Made by a program: the position numbers and the translations under genes. From positions 159,126-223,125 of the forward strand of contig CAVUKZ010000002.1 in the NCBI GenBank assembly GCA_963742205.1: a DNA stretch of 64,000 bases, given 5' to 3'. The notes beneath the pieces were generated by a model that worked only from the letters and a program-made list of their open reading frames with translations, did not search any database and had not been told where the DNA came from. Each line of letters starts with the position of its first letter. Positions within the stretch are counted from its first letter, which is position 1. This DNA comes from WHSW01 sp963742205 (GTDB lineage Bacteria > Actinomycetota > Thermoleophilia > Solirubrobacterales > 70-9). Shown here piece after piece: positions 43,268 to 52,459 of the stretch.

Positions 43268-44541
43268 AGCAGGCCCTCCCTATTGATCGCGTCCTCGAGC
43301 AGGCCGTGCAGCTCGTCGTAGGTGGCCCCCGGGTCATTCGGGTCGATGTCGGTCGTCGGGTGGATCCCCTCCTGGATCGCCAGCGAGATGTCCTGGTAGG
43401 CCGGCGACTCTGATGGGCGGGCCGCAGCGTCCTCGATGGACTGCTTGATCAGGTCCGAGAAGCCCGGGTAGGCCTTCTTGATGTCGGGTGTGTCGTAGAG
43501 GTCCTCGCGCACGGGCGGCAGGCCGCCGGCGACCGCGGTCGCGATCTGGTTCTCCGGCTTGATCAGGCACTGGATCGCCTGGAAGGCGAGGTCCTGGTTG
43601 TCGGAGTAGGCCGAGACGCCGAGGTTGATGCCGCCGAGGGGCGGCGCGCTCGGCAGGCTCGGGTCAACCTGCGGGTACTTGGCCGCCTTCATGACCTTGA
43701 AGATGTCCGGCGCGTTCTCCTTCGCGCTCGGATACACGAACGGGTAATTGATCATGAAGGCGGCGCTGCCAGCCTCGAACGCGAGCCGCGCCGGGTCCTC
43801 CTCTGAGGTGGTGATCGCCGGGTCGGCCGCGTCGGAGGTGGAGAGCTTGCCCATGATCTCGAGGGCCTTCTCGGTCGGGCCCTGGGGGAGGTCGACCTCC
43901 TCAGGGCTCTTCAGGATGTGGCCGCCGGCCGACTCGACGAGCGCGTTGAACCAAACCACCAGCCCCTCGTACTTGTCGGCTTGGACCTCGATCAGTCCCT
44001 TGTCCGGGCCGAGCTTGACGCCCTCGTCGATCATCTCGTCCCAGGTCTTGGGCGCCTGGGGCACGCGGTCGCTGCGGTACCAGAGCAGCTCCGTGTTGGA
44101 CCACAACGGCGCCGCGTAGAGCTGGCCATTGAACTCCCCGGTCCTGACGACGCTCGGGAAGACGTTCTTGGTCACCTCGTCGGCGACGTCCTGGGGGAAC
44201 GGCGTGATCCAGCCCGCGTTCGCGAACTCGCCGGTCCAGATCACGTCCATCCCGATCAGGTCGACCGAGGAGTCCTCGGCGCCGAGCCGGCGGACGAGTT
44301 GCTCGCGCTGGCCGTCGGCGTCGGCGGGCAGGAACTCGAACTGGATGTTGTAGGCGCCGTTCGACTCCTTCTCGCACTTGTCGGCGGCGGCCTGAGGCGA
44401 CCCGCTGGGCTCGTTGAAGATGAACCAGGTGAGGGTGGTCCCCGACCCGGACTCGTCATCGCTCCCACACCCCAGCGCCAGGCTCGCGGCGAAGGCCAGA
44501 ACGATGACCAGGGCTCCCTTTATCCGGCGGCTCGAAGCCAC
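43264..44541 (-). CDS. extracellular sugar-binding lipoprotein of ABC importer
   Basis: 425 residues. A lipobox ALGCGSDD follows the signal helix. The solute-binding domain has the CUT1 pattern (LVRRLGAEDSSVDLIGMDVIWTGEFANAGWI; PLWSNTELLWYRSDR; FEAGSAAFMINYPFV), most like maltose/trehalose-type binding proteins. The adjacent GH13 glucosidase suggests an alpha-glucoside such as trehalose, maltose or sucrose. First gene of the transporter set. Confidence 0.88.
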   Translation of the reverse strand: MASSRRIKGALVIVLAFAASLALGCGSDDESGSGTTLTWFIFNEPSGSPQAAADKCEKESNGAYNIQFEFLPADADGQREQLVRRLGAEDSSVDLIGMDVIWTGEFANAGWITPFPQDVADEVTKNVFPSVVRTGEFNGQLYAAPLWSNTELLWYRSDRVPQAPKTWDEMIDEGVKLGPDKGLIEVQADKYEGLVVWFNALVESAGGHILKSPEEVDLPQGPTEKALEIMGKLSTSDAADPAITTSEEDPARLAFEAGSAAFMINYPFVYPSAKENAPDIFKVMKAAKYPQVDPSLPSAPPLGGINLGVSAYSDNQDLAFQAIQCLIKPENQIATAVAGGLPPVREDLYDTPDIKKAYPGFSDLIKQSIEDAAARPSESPAYQDISLAIQEGIHPTTDIDPNDPGATYDELHGLLEDAINREGLL

Positions 44542-44607
44542 CTGTCTCCTCTCCCGTTTACGTCCTCTTCCAGCGGACGCTTCGGGAATGCCCCGGAGAG
44601 CAGGCCT

Positions 44608-46056
44608 TCAAACAACGCGGCGCGCGATCACTCCCTCGCCCGGCGCGATCTCGGTGCCTGACGACCCATCGCTCGCGAGCAGCACCTCGCCATGGGGCGG
44701 CGCGGCGGCCGGGCGCTCGCCGGCGTTGACCGCGATCAGGTGCCGGCCGCGCGTGAAGGCGACGAGCTCGGGCGCCGAGTCCACGAGCCGAAGCTCGCCG
44801 CGGAGCCCGCGCCGCATCTCGATCAGGCGTCGATACAGCGACAGGATCGAGCTTGGGTCGCGGCGCTGGTCGGCGACGTTGCGGGCCGCAGGGTCGGTCG
44901 GCGGCAGCCACGGTCGCCCGGTCGTGAAGCCGCCCGTGGGCGACCCGTCCCATTGCATCGGGTTGCGGTAGGCGTCGCGGCCGAAGCGATCAACGGGCGG
45001 CTCGCCCTGAGGCCCGTCGCCCATCCCGAGCTCGTCGCCCTGGTAGACGAAGGCGGTCCCCGGCAGCGTGAGCAGCAGCAGCGCCGCCCCGCGGGCTGCG
45101 CGTTCGCCGAGCCGGGACGCAAGGCGCGGGAAGTCGTGGTTGGAGAGCACCCACGCGACGCCCCCGAGCTCGCTCGCCTCGGCGACGACCGCGCGCAGCC
45201 GTGCCGGGTCCCAGGTCGAGTGCAGGAGCTCGAAGCCGAACGCGAGGTCCAGGTGCTCGAGGTACGGGGCCAGGCCGGCGGTCGGCAGATAGACCTCGCC
45301 CACCAAGAGCGCGTCGCCCGCGGCCTCCCGCAGCGCGCCGAGGACGAGGTCGATCTCGGGGTCGTTGCGCGAGCGGACCTGGTCGATCACCGCCAGCTCG
45401 GCCGGCACGGGAAGCGCCGGGGCGCCCGTCGCCGCCGGGTCGTCGCGCAATTCGCGGTCCTTCATCGCCCGCTCGATCGCGTCGAGGCGAAAGCCGTCGA
45501 CCCCGCGCTCACGCCAGAAGCGGACCACGGCCGCGACGGCGGCGCGGACCTCGGGGTTGCGCCAGTCGAGGTCCGGCTGCTCGGGATAGAACGAGTGCAG
45601 GTACCAGCGCCCGGTGGGCTCGTCGCGAGTCCAGGCGGGACCGCCGAACGAGGCGAGCCAGTTGTTGGGCGGCCCGTCGCCGTCGGCCCACACGTACCAG
45701 TCGGGATGCTCGCGAAACCAGGGGTGCTCGATCGACGTGTGCGAGGCGACGAGGTCCAGGAGCACCCGGATCCCGCGCCGGTGACAGTCGGCGATCAGCG
45801 CGTCGAGGTCGGCCACGCTGCCGAACAGCGGGTCGACGGCCGCGTGGTCGGAGACGTCGTAGCCGAGGTCGGCCCCCGGCGACTCGTAGATCGGCGACAG
45901 CCAGATCGCGTCCACCCCGAGCCACTCCAGGTGGTCGAGGCGCGACGCGATTCCCGGCAGGTCGCCCACGCCGTCGCCGTCGGAATCCTGAAACGAGCGC
46001 GGATAGATCTGGTAGACGACGGCGTCGCGCCACCACTGGGCGGGATCATCGGCCAC
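44608..46056 (-). CDS. GH13 alpha-glucosidase
   Basis: 482 residues. GH13 conserved regions are LVASHTS (in place of VVNHTS), GFRLDAIERAMKD (nucleophile Asp), LLVGEVYLP (acid/base Glu) and WVLSNHDFPR (transition-state Asp). The opening WWRDAVVYQIYPRSFQDSDGDGVGDLPG is that of oligo-1,6-glucosidase or alpha-glucosidase enzymes. No signal peptide, so it hydrolyses imported oligosaccharides in the cytoplasm. It stands 66 nt upstream of the importer genes and 4 nt after the TfoX-domain gene. Confidence 0.9.
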   Translation of the reverse strand: MADDPAQWWRDAVVYQIYPRSFQDSDGDGVGDLPGIASRLDHLEWLGVDAIWLSPIYESPGADLGYDVSDHAAVDPLFGSVADLDALIADCHRRGIRVLLDLVASHTSIEHPWFREHPDWYVWADGDGPPNNWLASFGGPAWTRDEPTGRWYLHSFYPEQPDLDWRNPEVRAAVAAVVRFWRERGVDGFRLDAIERAMKDRELRDDPAATGAPALPVPAELAVIDQVRSRNDPEIDLVLGALREAAGDALLVGEVYLPTAGLAPYLEHLDLAFGFELLHSTWDPARLRAVVAEASELGGVAWVLSNHDFPRLASRLGERAARGAALLLLTLPGTAFVYQGDELGMGDGPQGEPPVDRFGRDAYRNPMQWDGSPTGGFTTGRPWLPPTDPAARNVADQRRDPSSILSLYRRLIEMRRGLRGELRLVDSAPELVAFTRGRHLIAVNAGERPAAAPPHGEVLLASDGSSGTEIAPGEGVIARRVV

Positions 46057-46060
46057 GCGG

Positions 46061-46390
46061 CTACTTGGGTGGAAGCGAGGTGGCGAAGTCCGCGCCCGCG
46101 TCGACCCAGCCGGCGAGCGCTCCGTCGTCGTCGAGTCCCTCGGGCGCGACCAGGATCCATCCGCGGGCGGGCTTGCCGCTCATCTCCATCGGGCCGACGT
46201 GCGGCTCGGCCATCGCGCGCTCGGCGTCATCGGGATCGAGGCGGACCATGAGGCCGCGGCTGGTCACGGCGCAGCCCATGTTGCCGGCGATCATGAACGC
46301 GATTCCGCTGAACATCTTGCGCTCTGAGATCGCCTCGCGCACGGCGAGGAGGTCTCGGACGCGCTCGGCAAGGGCCTCGTCGTAAGCCAC
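46061..46390 (-). CDS. TfoX N-terminal domain protein
   Basis: 109 residues: ALAERVRDLLAVREAISERKMFSGIAFMIAGNMGCAV matches the TfoX/Sxy N-terminal domain. Stand-alone copies are frequent in actinobacteria and their role is not known; a competence role should not be assumed. Leaderless: TAACCT 6 nt before the GTG. The GH13 gene starts 4 nt after its stop, so the two share a transcript. Confidence 0.82.
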   Translation of the reverse strand: MAYDEALAERVRDLLAVREAISERKMFSGIAFMIAGNMGCAVTSRGLMVRLDPDDAERAMAEPHVGPMEMSGKPARGWILVAPEGLDDDGALAGWVDAGADFATSLPPK

Positions 46391-46413
46391 GGGCGGAGGT
46401 TAGTTCGCGCGGG

Positions 46414-46899
46414 CTACTCGCCCGACTTCGGCAGGTTCCGCACGCGCTCGATCTGCTCCGCGCCCAGCTCGTTGGAGGCGATCATGAAACGGAGCAGGAA
46501 CTCGAGCTGCTCATGGGTGAGCTTGGCGGCCTGCGCGTCCCAGGCCTCCTTCATCGGCCCCCAGAACACCATCGCGCGCTCGAAGAATTCGGGCTCGACC
46601 TCGATCACGACCCGGCGCCGGTCCTTTTCGTCTCGGACGCGCCGCGCGAAGCCCGCCCGCTCGAGCCGGTCGACTACCGCGGTCACGCCCCCGGTCGTGA
46701 GCCCCGCCTCGCGGGCGAGCTCGCCGGCGGTGATCGGGCCCAGGCGGGTCAGCACGTCGAGGCAGCGATTGTCGGTCTGGTTGATCCCGAGGTGCTCGTT
46801 GGCGATCTCGTCGAAGAGGCCGGACCGGTTCTGGTTGATCCGCAACTGGTCGCCGATCGCGTCCGCCAGTTCCTGCTTGGTCTTCCGATTCTTACTCAT
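46414..46899 (-). CDS. MarR family transcriptional regulator
   Basis: 161 residues: helix 1 and dimer region NRSGLFDEIANEHLGINQTDNRCLDVL, HTH ITAGELAREAGLTTGGVTAVVDRLERAGFARR, and wing DEKDRRRVVIEVEPE. It is divergent from an ABC exporter pair, with an overlapping palindrome between them, so it very likely represses both. Exporter control by MarR suggests an antibiotic or toxic ligand. Confidence 0.9.
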   Translation of the reverse strand: MSKNRKTKQELADAIGDQLRINQNRSGLFDEIANEHLGINQTDNRCLDVLTRLGPITAGELAREAGLTTGGVTAVVDRLERAGFARRVRDEKDRRRVVIEVEPEFFERAMVFWGPMKEAWDAQAAKLTHEQLEFLLRFMIASNELGAEQIERVRNLPKSGE

Positions 46900-46920
46900 C
46901 TCTCAAGATTCTCTCGCCAC

Positions 46921-46944
46921 GTAAGTATCTTACTTGCTAAGATA
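46921..46944. promoter_or_regulatory. MarR operator (nested palindromes) before the ABC exporter
   Basis: Two overlapping inverted repeats are present: GTAAG-TAT-CTTAC (46921-46933) and TATCTTA-CTTGC-TAAGATA (46926-46944, perfect 7-bp arms). They lie 22 nt from the MarR start and 46 nt before the exporter ATG. The second palindrome includes TAAGAT, a possible -10 for the rightward transcript. Confidence 0.65.
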
Positions 46945-46989
46945 ATGGCTCTGCAAGAGATTCTACCCACAGGTGGAGGTGACAAGGCA

Positions 46990-47973
46990 ATGAAAGCGAT
47001 CGAGGCCAACGGACTCCAGAAGTCCTACGGCGAGGTCCAGGCCCTGAACGGGCTCTCGTTTTCGGTCGAGCGCGGCACGGTCTTCGGCCTTCTGGGCCCC
47101 AACGGGGCCGGGAAGTCGACCACGGTGAAGATCCTGACCACGCTCTCGCGTCCCGATGAGGGCACCGCGAGCGTGATGGGCCACGGCGTGCTGGACCAGC
47201 CGGCGGAGGTCCGCAAGGCGATCGGCGTCGTCGCGCAGCGCAGCGGCGCCGACATCCAGGCGACCGGGCGCGAGAACCTGCGCCTGCAGGGCCAGGTGTT
47301 CGGACAGGGCGGTCGTGAGCTCGAGGAGCGGATCGACGGTTTGCTGAGCCAGCTCAGGCTCACGGACGCCGCCGACCGCCTCGTGCGCACCTACTCCGGC
47401 GGCATGCAGCGCCGCCTCGACATCGCGCTGGCGCTCGTCCACGAACCGCAGGTTCTGTTCCTGGACGAGCCGACCACCGGGCTGGACCCGGAGGTCCGCG
47501 CCGAGATGTGGGACGAGATCCGCCGCCTGACGGGCGAGGGGCTGACCGTCCTGCTGACCACCCACTACCTCGAGGAGGCCGATGAGCTGGCCTCGGCGCT
47601 GGCGATCGTCGACCGCGGCGAGGTCGTGGTGGAGGGCACGCCGGACGAGCTCAAGCGCGGCCTGCGCGGCGACGCGATCCACGTCGAGCTCACCGAGGAC
47701 CGCGAGCTCGCGACGCTGCGGGCCGCGATCAACGGTTCGATCCACGGGCTCGGCGAGATCCAGCTCTCCGACCGGGTTCTCCACGCGCGCGCCGAGGACG
47801 GCGCCCGGGCGGTGCCCGCGGTGCTGACCGCGCTCGAGGACGCCGGGATCGGGATCGCGGCGGTGACCGTGGCCCGGCCCTCGCTGGACGACGTCTATCT
47901 CCGGCACGCGGGCCGCACGTTCACCGCGGCCGAGTCGGAGACCGAGAACACCAATGAGGAGGAAACGCGATGA
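46990..47973 (+). CDS. daunorubicin-resistance-type ABC exporter ATPase (DrrA-like)
   Basis: About 327 residues. Walker A GPNGAGKSTT, Q-loop VVAQRSGAD, signature YSGGMQRRLDIA, Walker B VLFLDEPTTGLDP, H-loop LTTHYLEEAD, and a C-terminal DrrA-type domain (VARPSLDDVYLRHAGRTF). Start at ATG 46990 with GGAGGTGA upstream. It energises export through the permease that follows with an ATGA overlap. The cargo is unknown but likely hydrophobic. Confidence 0.9.
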   Translation: MKAIEANGLQKSYGEVQALNGLSFSVERGTVFGLLGPNGAGKSTTVKILTTLSRPDEGTASVMGHGVLDQPAEVRKAIGVVAQRSGADIQATGRENLRLQGQVFGQGGRELEERIDGLLSQLRLTDAADRLVRTYSGGMQRRLDIALALVHEPQVLFLDEPTTGLDPEVRAEMWDEIRRLTGEGLTVLLTTHYLEEADELASALAIVDRGEVVVEGTPDELKRGLRGDAIHVELTEDRELATLRAAINGSIHGLGEIQLSDRVLHARAEDGARAVPAVLTALEDAGIGIAAVTVARPSLDDVYLRHAGRTFTAAESETENTNEEETR

Positions 47974-48746
47974 CCCAGGCAATCGCCGACACCCGGCACA
48001 TGACGATGCGCCACGTGATGGAGCTGCTGCGCCAGCCGTGGTGGATCTTCGTCAACCTCGTCCAGCCGATCGTCTGGTTGCTGCTGTTCGGGGCTCTGTT
48101 CGAGGCCGTCACGGACATCCCCGGCTTCGGCTCCGACAACTACATCCAGTTCCTGGCCCCCGGCGTGGTGGTGATGACCGCCTTCTTCACCGCGGGCTGG
48201 AGCGGGATGCCGATGATCGAGGACCTGGAGCGCGGCGTCATCGACCGGTTCCTGGTCTCCCCCGTGCGGCGCTCGTCGCTGATCACGGGGCGGCTCGCGA
48301 ACGCGTCGCTGCAGATCGTCGTCCAGACCGCGATCATCATCGGGCTGGCGCTGATCACCGGCGCGGAGTTCTCGAACGGGATCGTCGGGGTGCTGGTGCT
48401 GACCGGCGTGGCGATCCTCCTCGGGGCGGCCTTCGGGGCGATCTCGAACGGGATCGCGCTGCTGGCGCGCCGTGAGGAGACGGTGATCGCGCTGATGCAG
48501 TTCCTGATGCTCCCGCTCTCGTTCCTGTCGGTGACCTTCATGCAGAAGGACCTGATGCCGGACTGGATGCAGACGGCGTCGAGCTTCAACCCGGTCAACT
48601 GGGCCGTCGAGGCGGGGCGCGAGGCGCTCACGGCGTCGCCCGACTGGGGCATGGTCGCCGGCCGTGCCGGGCTGCTGGTCGCGTTCCTGGCCGCGAGCAT
48701 GTTCTTCGCGGTGCGCGCCTTCCGGACCTACCAGCGCTCGGTTTAG
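47970..48746 (+). CDS. ABC-2 type exporter permease (DrrB-like)
   Basis: 258 residues with six membrane helices. ABC-2 family features are QPIVWLLLFGALFEAV, EDLERGVIDRFLVSPVRRSSLITGR and the end FNPVNWAVEAGREAL. It pairs with the DrrA-like ATPase upstream (4-nt overlap). Together with the MarR gene it makes a complete inducible efflux module. Confidence 0.9.
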   Translation: MTQAIADTRHMTMRHVMELLRQPWWIFVNLVQPIVWLLLFGALFEAVTDIPGFGSDNYIQFLAPGVVVMTAFFTAGWSGMPMIEDLERGVIDRFLVSPVRRSSLITGRLANASLQIVVQTAIIIGLALITGAEFSNGIVGVLVLTGVAILLGAAFGAISNGIALLARREETVIALMQFLMLPLSFLSVTFMQKDLMPDWMQTASSFNPVNWAVEAGREALTASPDWGMVAGRAGLLVAFLAASMFFAVRAFRTYQRSV

Positions 48747-48784
48747 CATGGCGCGCACACCACCATGGAAGGGGCGTGCGCGCG

Positions 48785-49966
48785 ATGACCGGGACCAAGA
48801 TCGATGACCTGCTGAACGAGGCGGCCGCCGCCGGTGACGTGCCGGGGGCGGCCGCCGCCGTTCTCGACCGCGACGGAGTGATCTACCAGGGGGTCGGCGG
48901 GCGGGTTCGCGTCGACGGTGACGCCGAGGTGACCCCGAACACGATCTTCTGGCTCGCCTCGATGACCAAGGCGCTCGTCGCGGTTGGGGCCCTCCAGCTC
49001 GTGGAGCGGGGGCGGCTCGACCTCGACGCGGAGGTCGCCTCGATCGTGCCCGAGTTCGGCGAGCTCCAGGTGCTCGAGGGCTACGACGGCGACGAGCCGC
49101 GGCTGCGCCCGCCCGCGAGCCGGGCCACCGTGCGCCAGCTGCTCACCCACACGTCGGGCGTCGGGTACCTGTTCCTCGACGCCGACGTGGCGCGCTGGCA
49201 CGAGCTCACGGGAGTCGCCGAGCCCCTCGAGTGCTCGCCCGACTTCCTCCGCGCGCCGCTGGTCGCCGATCCCGGAACCCGATGGGACTACGGAGCCGGC
49301 TTCGACTGGGCCGGGCGTGTCATCGAGGAGATCACGGGCACGACGCTCGACTCCTACCTGGTCGAGAACGTCTTCGCCCCGCTGGGGATGGGCGACACAA
49401 CGTTCCGCCTGCGCGACGATCAGCGCGAGCGGTTGATGCCGATCCACCACCGGACGGCCGACGGCGGACTGGACGTCGACGACGAGCTCGAGCTCCCGCA
49501 CCAGCCACCGATGAGCTGCGGGGGCCACGGGTCCTACGGCACCCTCGGCGACTACTCGCGCTTCCTGCGCATGCTGCTCCGCGGCGGCGAGCTCGACGGC
49601 GAGCGGATCCTGCGGCCCGAGACGGTCGAGCTCGCCGCGTCCCCGCACCTCGGCGCGATCGAGCTGCCGAAGGAGATGGCGTCGGCCGACCACGAGCTCT
49701 CCAACGACGTCGTCGCGCTGCCGTTTGAGCAGAGCTTCGGCCTCGGTTTCAACCTGATGCTCGAGGACATCCCGGGCATGCGCAAGGCCGGGAGCTTCTC
49801 CTGGTCGGGTCTCGCCAATTGCTACTACTGGATCGACCCGGCGTCGGGGTTGGCGGGGGTCTTCCTCACGTCGGTGCTGCCGTTTTTCGACGAACGGATC
49901 CTGATGCGGGTCGCGCAGTTGGAGATGACCGCCTACGCCGAAGCCGCGGAGCCGGCGCCGGCCTGA
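48785..49966 (+). CDS. serine hydrolase, beta-lactamase class C-like esterase
   Basis: About 393 residues. The SxxK nucleophile motif is SMTK, the second motif is YGAG (Tyr), and a late GxFSWSG-type loop replaces the KTG. No signal peptide, so a cytoplasmic esterase (EstB-like) is more likely than a beta-lactamase. The start is ATG 48785, or GTG 48776 nine bases earlier. It follows the exporter permease by about 38 nt and may be in the same transcript. Confidence 0.82.
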   Translation: MTGTKIDDLLNEAAAAGDVPGAAAAVLDRDGVIYQGVGGRVRVDGDAEVTPNTIFWLASMTKALVAVGALQLVERGRLDLDAEVASIVPEFGELQVLEGYDGDEPRLRPPASRATVRQLLTHTSGVGYLFLDADVARWHELTGVAEPLECSPDFLRAPLVADPGTRWDYGAGFDWAGRVIEEITGTTLDSYLVENVFAPLGMGDTTFRLRDDQRERLMPIHHRTADGGLDVDDELELPHQPPMSCGGHGSYGTLGDYSRFLRMLLRGGELDGERILRPETVELAASPHLGAIELPKEMASADHELSNDVVALPFEQSFGLGFNLMLEDIPGMRKAGSFSWSGLANCYYWIDPASGLAGVFLTSVLPFFDERILMRVAQLEMTAYAEAAEPAPA

Positions 49967-49982
49967 GCGAACCGCGGCGTCT

Positions 49983-51159
49983 TCAGACGAGCTCGTCGGG
50001 CTCGTTGAGCGCGAGGATCCAGAGGTCGAGGAACGGCTCGACGATCCGGTAGCTGCCGCGCGACTCGCGCGCGATCAGCTCGCGCTCGCGGAGCACGTCG
50101 AGCGCCGTCTGCACCGTGCTCGGCCCCGGGAGCTCGTGCCGCGAGCGGTAGGCGCCGGTCAGCGGCCGCCCCGGTTCGCGCGCAAGCGCCGCCAGGACCA
50201 GCTTCTGGGCCGCCGACGCCTCCTCCCAGCGGACCTGGAAATGCGCGTTCTCAGAGCGCAGCACGGCGCCAAAGGCCGCGTCGAGGTCGTCGATCCCGGC
50301 GGCGCCGTCAAACGGCGTCTGCTCCCACAGGAAGTAACAGAGCTCCTGGGTCGCGTACGGGTGGCCCCCGGTCCGCTCCAGTAGCTCGGCGATCACCTCC
50401 GCAGCGGCGTCCTTGCGCGAGGCCCGAAAGCGCTCGCCGATGAAGCGTCGCGAACCGCTCGGGCTCGATCGGGCCCAGCTCGACCTTCTTCGCGCTGCGC
50501 CAGAAGGGCTCGTTGCGATCGTTGAACAGCCGCTCCATCATGTGCCGTCGACTGCCGAGGTAGACGCGCGAGACCTCGGGCTGCTGCTCGAACACCGTCC
50601 GCATGAGCCGCGGCAGGCCCGGATCGATCGTCTCCACTTCCTGGAACTCGTCGAAGATCAAGGCGACCCGCCGGTCGCCCTCGGCGGCGAGCTCCGCCGG
50701 CAACTCGAGCAGCCGCTCGAGGGTCGCCTCGAGATCCGCGGGCTCGTGATCGATGCCGAAGGAGAAGTGGTAGCTGCCGGTCTCGGGGTTGATCGTCACC
50801 CTCGGGCTGATCCGCAGGCCGCGGAACGGCGCCAGGGCTCGCTCGCGGGCGCGCGCCGTCGCCGGGGCGAGGTGCTCGTAGATCGCCGCGGCGAGCTTCT
50901 CCGCCAGCTTCGCCTTGGTCGGCGTCGTCATCAGGTTCACGTAGGCGACCTGGACGTCATGGCCGACCAACGCCTGCATCGTCCGCCAGACGAGCGACGA
51001 TTTGCCGTAGCGGCGTGGGGCGAAGATGACCACGTCCTGCCCGTTGAGGACGTCGAACTTGAGCTCCTGAACCTCCGCCTCGCGGTTGGCGAACGCCTCG
51101 TCGAGCGCCAGCGCGCCGAAGCGGAACGGGTTCGTGGGTGGCTTGCCGGTCTTCGCCAT
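49983..51159 (-). CDS. AAA ATPase, archaeal-type ATPase_2 family (apparent frameshift)
   Basis: About 391 residues. Walker A reads PRRYGKSSLV, Walker B reads VALIFDEFQEV, and YLGSRRHMMERLFNDRNEPFWRSAKKVELGPIE follows, typical of the ATPase_2/MNS-STAND type. Near 50440 the frame shifts by one base; the C-terminal winged-helix part (GERFRASRKDAAAEVIAEL, GGHPYATQELCYFLWEQ) continues to the stop at 49983. Start at ATG 51159 behind TATGCT. The upstream gap is AT-rich with a GGATAA/TTATCC inverted repeat. Function unknown; relatives act in signalling or defence. Confidence 0.75.
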
Positions 51160-51292
51160 GACGGATAAGAGCATAGCATTTTATCCGGTGATCTACATAG
51201 ATTTTTATACGTTGAGTCCCGTTACGGAGATCTCCGGCAAGCCCTCGCCCACCGGCACGCCCTCGAACCGTCGTTTGTAGGACGATCGCGGC

Positions 51293-52459
51293 GTGACCGA
51301 GGTGGCGCTATCGCTCGGATCGCGGCGGGAGGAGTTCGACGTCCCGCACGAGGTCGCCTACTTCAACACCGCCAACCTCTCCCCGGTCACCCACCGCGCG
51401 CGCGACGCGGCCGCGGGAGCCCTCGCCCGGCGCGCGCAACCGTGGACGATCGGGGCCGAGGACTGGTTTACCGACGTCGAGCGTCTCCGCGGGCTGTTCG
51501 CGCAAATCGTGGGCGGCGACGCTGACGGCGTGGCCCTGGTCCCGGCGACCAGCTACGGGTTCGCGGTCGCGACGCGCAACATCGGGCTCGGCCGCGGGGA
51601 TCGGATCGTCGTCCTCGCCGAGGAGTACCCGTCGGGCATCTACAGCTGGCGCGAGCTGGCCGCGCGCACCGAGGCGGAGATCGTCACCGTCGCCCGCCAC
51701 GGCGACCAGTCGTGGACCGAGGCGATCCTGGCCGAGCTCGAGGAGCCGGCGGCGGTGGTGAGCGTCCCCAACGTCCACTGGACCGACGGGGCGCTGATCG
51801 AGCTCGGGCCGGTGGCCGAGCGGGCGCACGAGCTCGGGGCGCGCCTGGTGATCGACGCGAGCCAGTCGGCAGGGGCGATGGAGCTCGACGTGGCCGCGCT
51901 CCGACCCGACTTCCTGGTGAGCGTCGGCTACAAGTGGCTGCTCGGCCCGTTCGCGCTCGGCTACCTGTGGGTCGCGCCCGAGCACCGCGACGGCGCGCCG
52001 ATCGAACAGAACTGGATCCTGCGCGAGAACGCCCGCGACTTCGCGCGCCTGGTCGACTACCGCGACGCCTACGAGCCGGGCGCGCGCCGGTTCGACATGG
52101 GCCAGCGGACGAGCTTTCAGCTCGTGCCGATGGCGGTCGCGGCGCTCGAGCAGCTGCTGGAGTGGGAGATCGCCCGGGTCGCGGCGACGCTGGCCGAGAC
52201 CACGGGCGCCCTCGCCGCCGGGGCCGCTGAACTCGGCCTCGAGCCCGCGCCGGCCGACCGCCGCGGGCCCCACCTGCTCGGGATCCAGCTTCCCGACGAC
52301 CTGCGCGCCCGGGTGCTTCCGGCGCTCGAGGAGGCGGGCTGTTACGCCGCCCTACGAGGCGACGCGCTGCGCCTTTCCCCGCACCTCCACAACACACCGG
52401 CGGAGGTCGAGCGGCTGCTCGAGGCGCTCGCGCAGGCCGTCCGGCGGCTGAGCCGCTAG
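51293..52459 (+). CDS. class V aminotransferase (cysteine desulfurase/kynureninase-like)
   Basis: 388 residues. PLP fold type I with YFNTANLSPVTHRAR, VALVPATSYGFA, VIDASQSAGAMELDV (cofactor Asp) and the Schiff-base Lys in VSVGYKWLLGPFA. It resembles isopenicillin N epimerase-like or selenocysteine lyase-like class V enzymes; no active-site Cys loop of a desulfurase is evident. Substrate unknown. The stop overlaps that of the convergent kinase in a CTAG. Confidence 0.85.
   Translation: MTEVALSLGSRREEFDVPHEVAYFNTANLSPVTHRARDAAAGALARRAQPWTIGAEDWFTDVERLRGLFAQIVGGDADGVALVPATSYGFAVATRNIGLGRGDRIVVLAEEYPSGIYSWRELAARTEAEIVTVARHGDQSWTEAILAELEEPAAVVSVPNVHWTDGALIELGPVAERAHELGARLVIDASQSAGAMELDVAALRPDFLVSVGYKWLLGPFALGYLWVAPEHRDGAPIEQNWILRENARDFARLVDYRDAYEPGARRFDMGQRTSFQLVPMAVAALEQLLEWEIARVAATLAETTGALAAGAAELGLEPAPADRRGPHLLGIQLPDDLRARVLPALEEAGCYAALRGDALRLSPHLHNTPAEVERLLEALAQAVRRLSR

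Noticed and set aside
46061..46390. Competence regulator TfoX
   Set aside because: Only the N-terminal domain is present and it is co-transcribed with a glucosidase; no competence genes are nearby.
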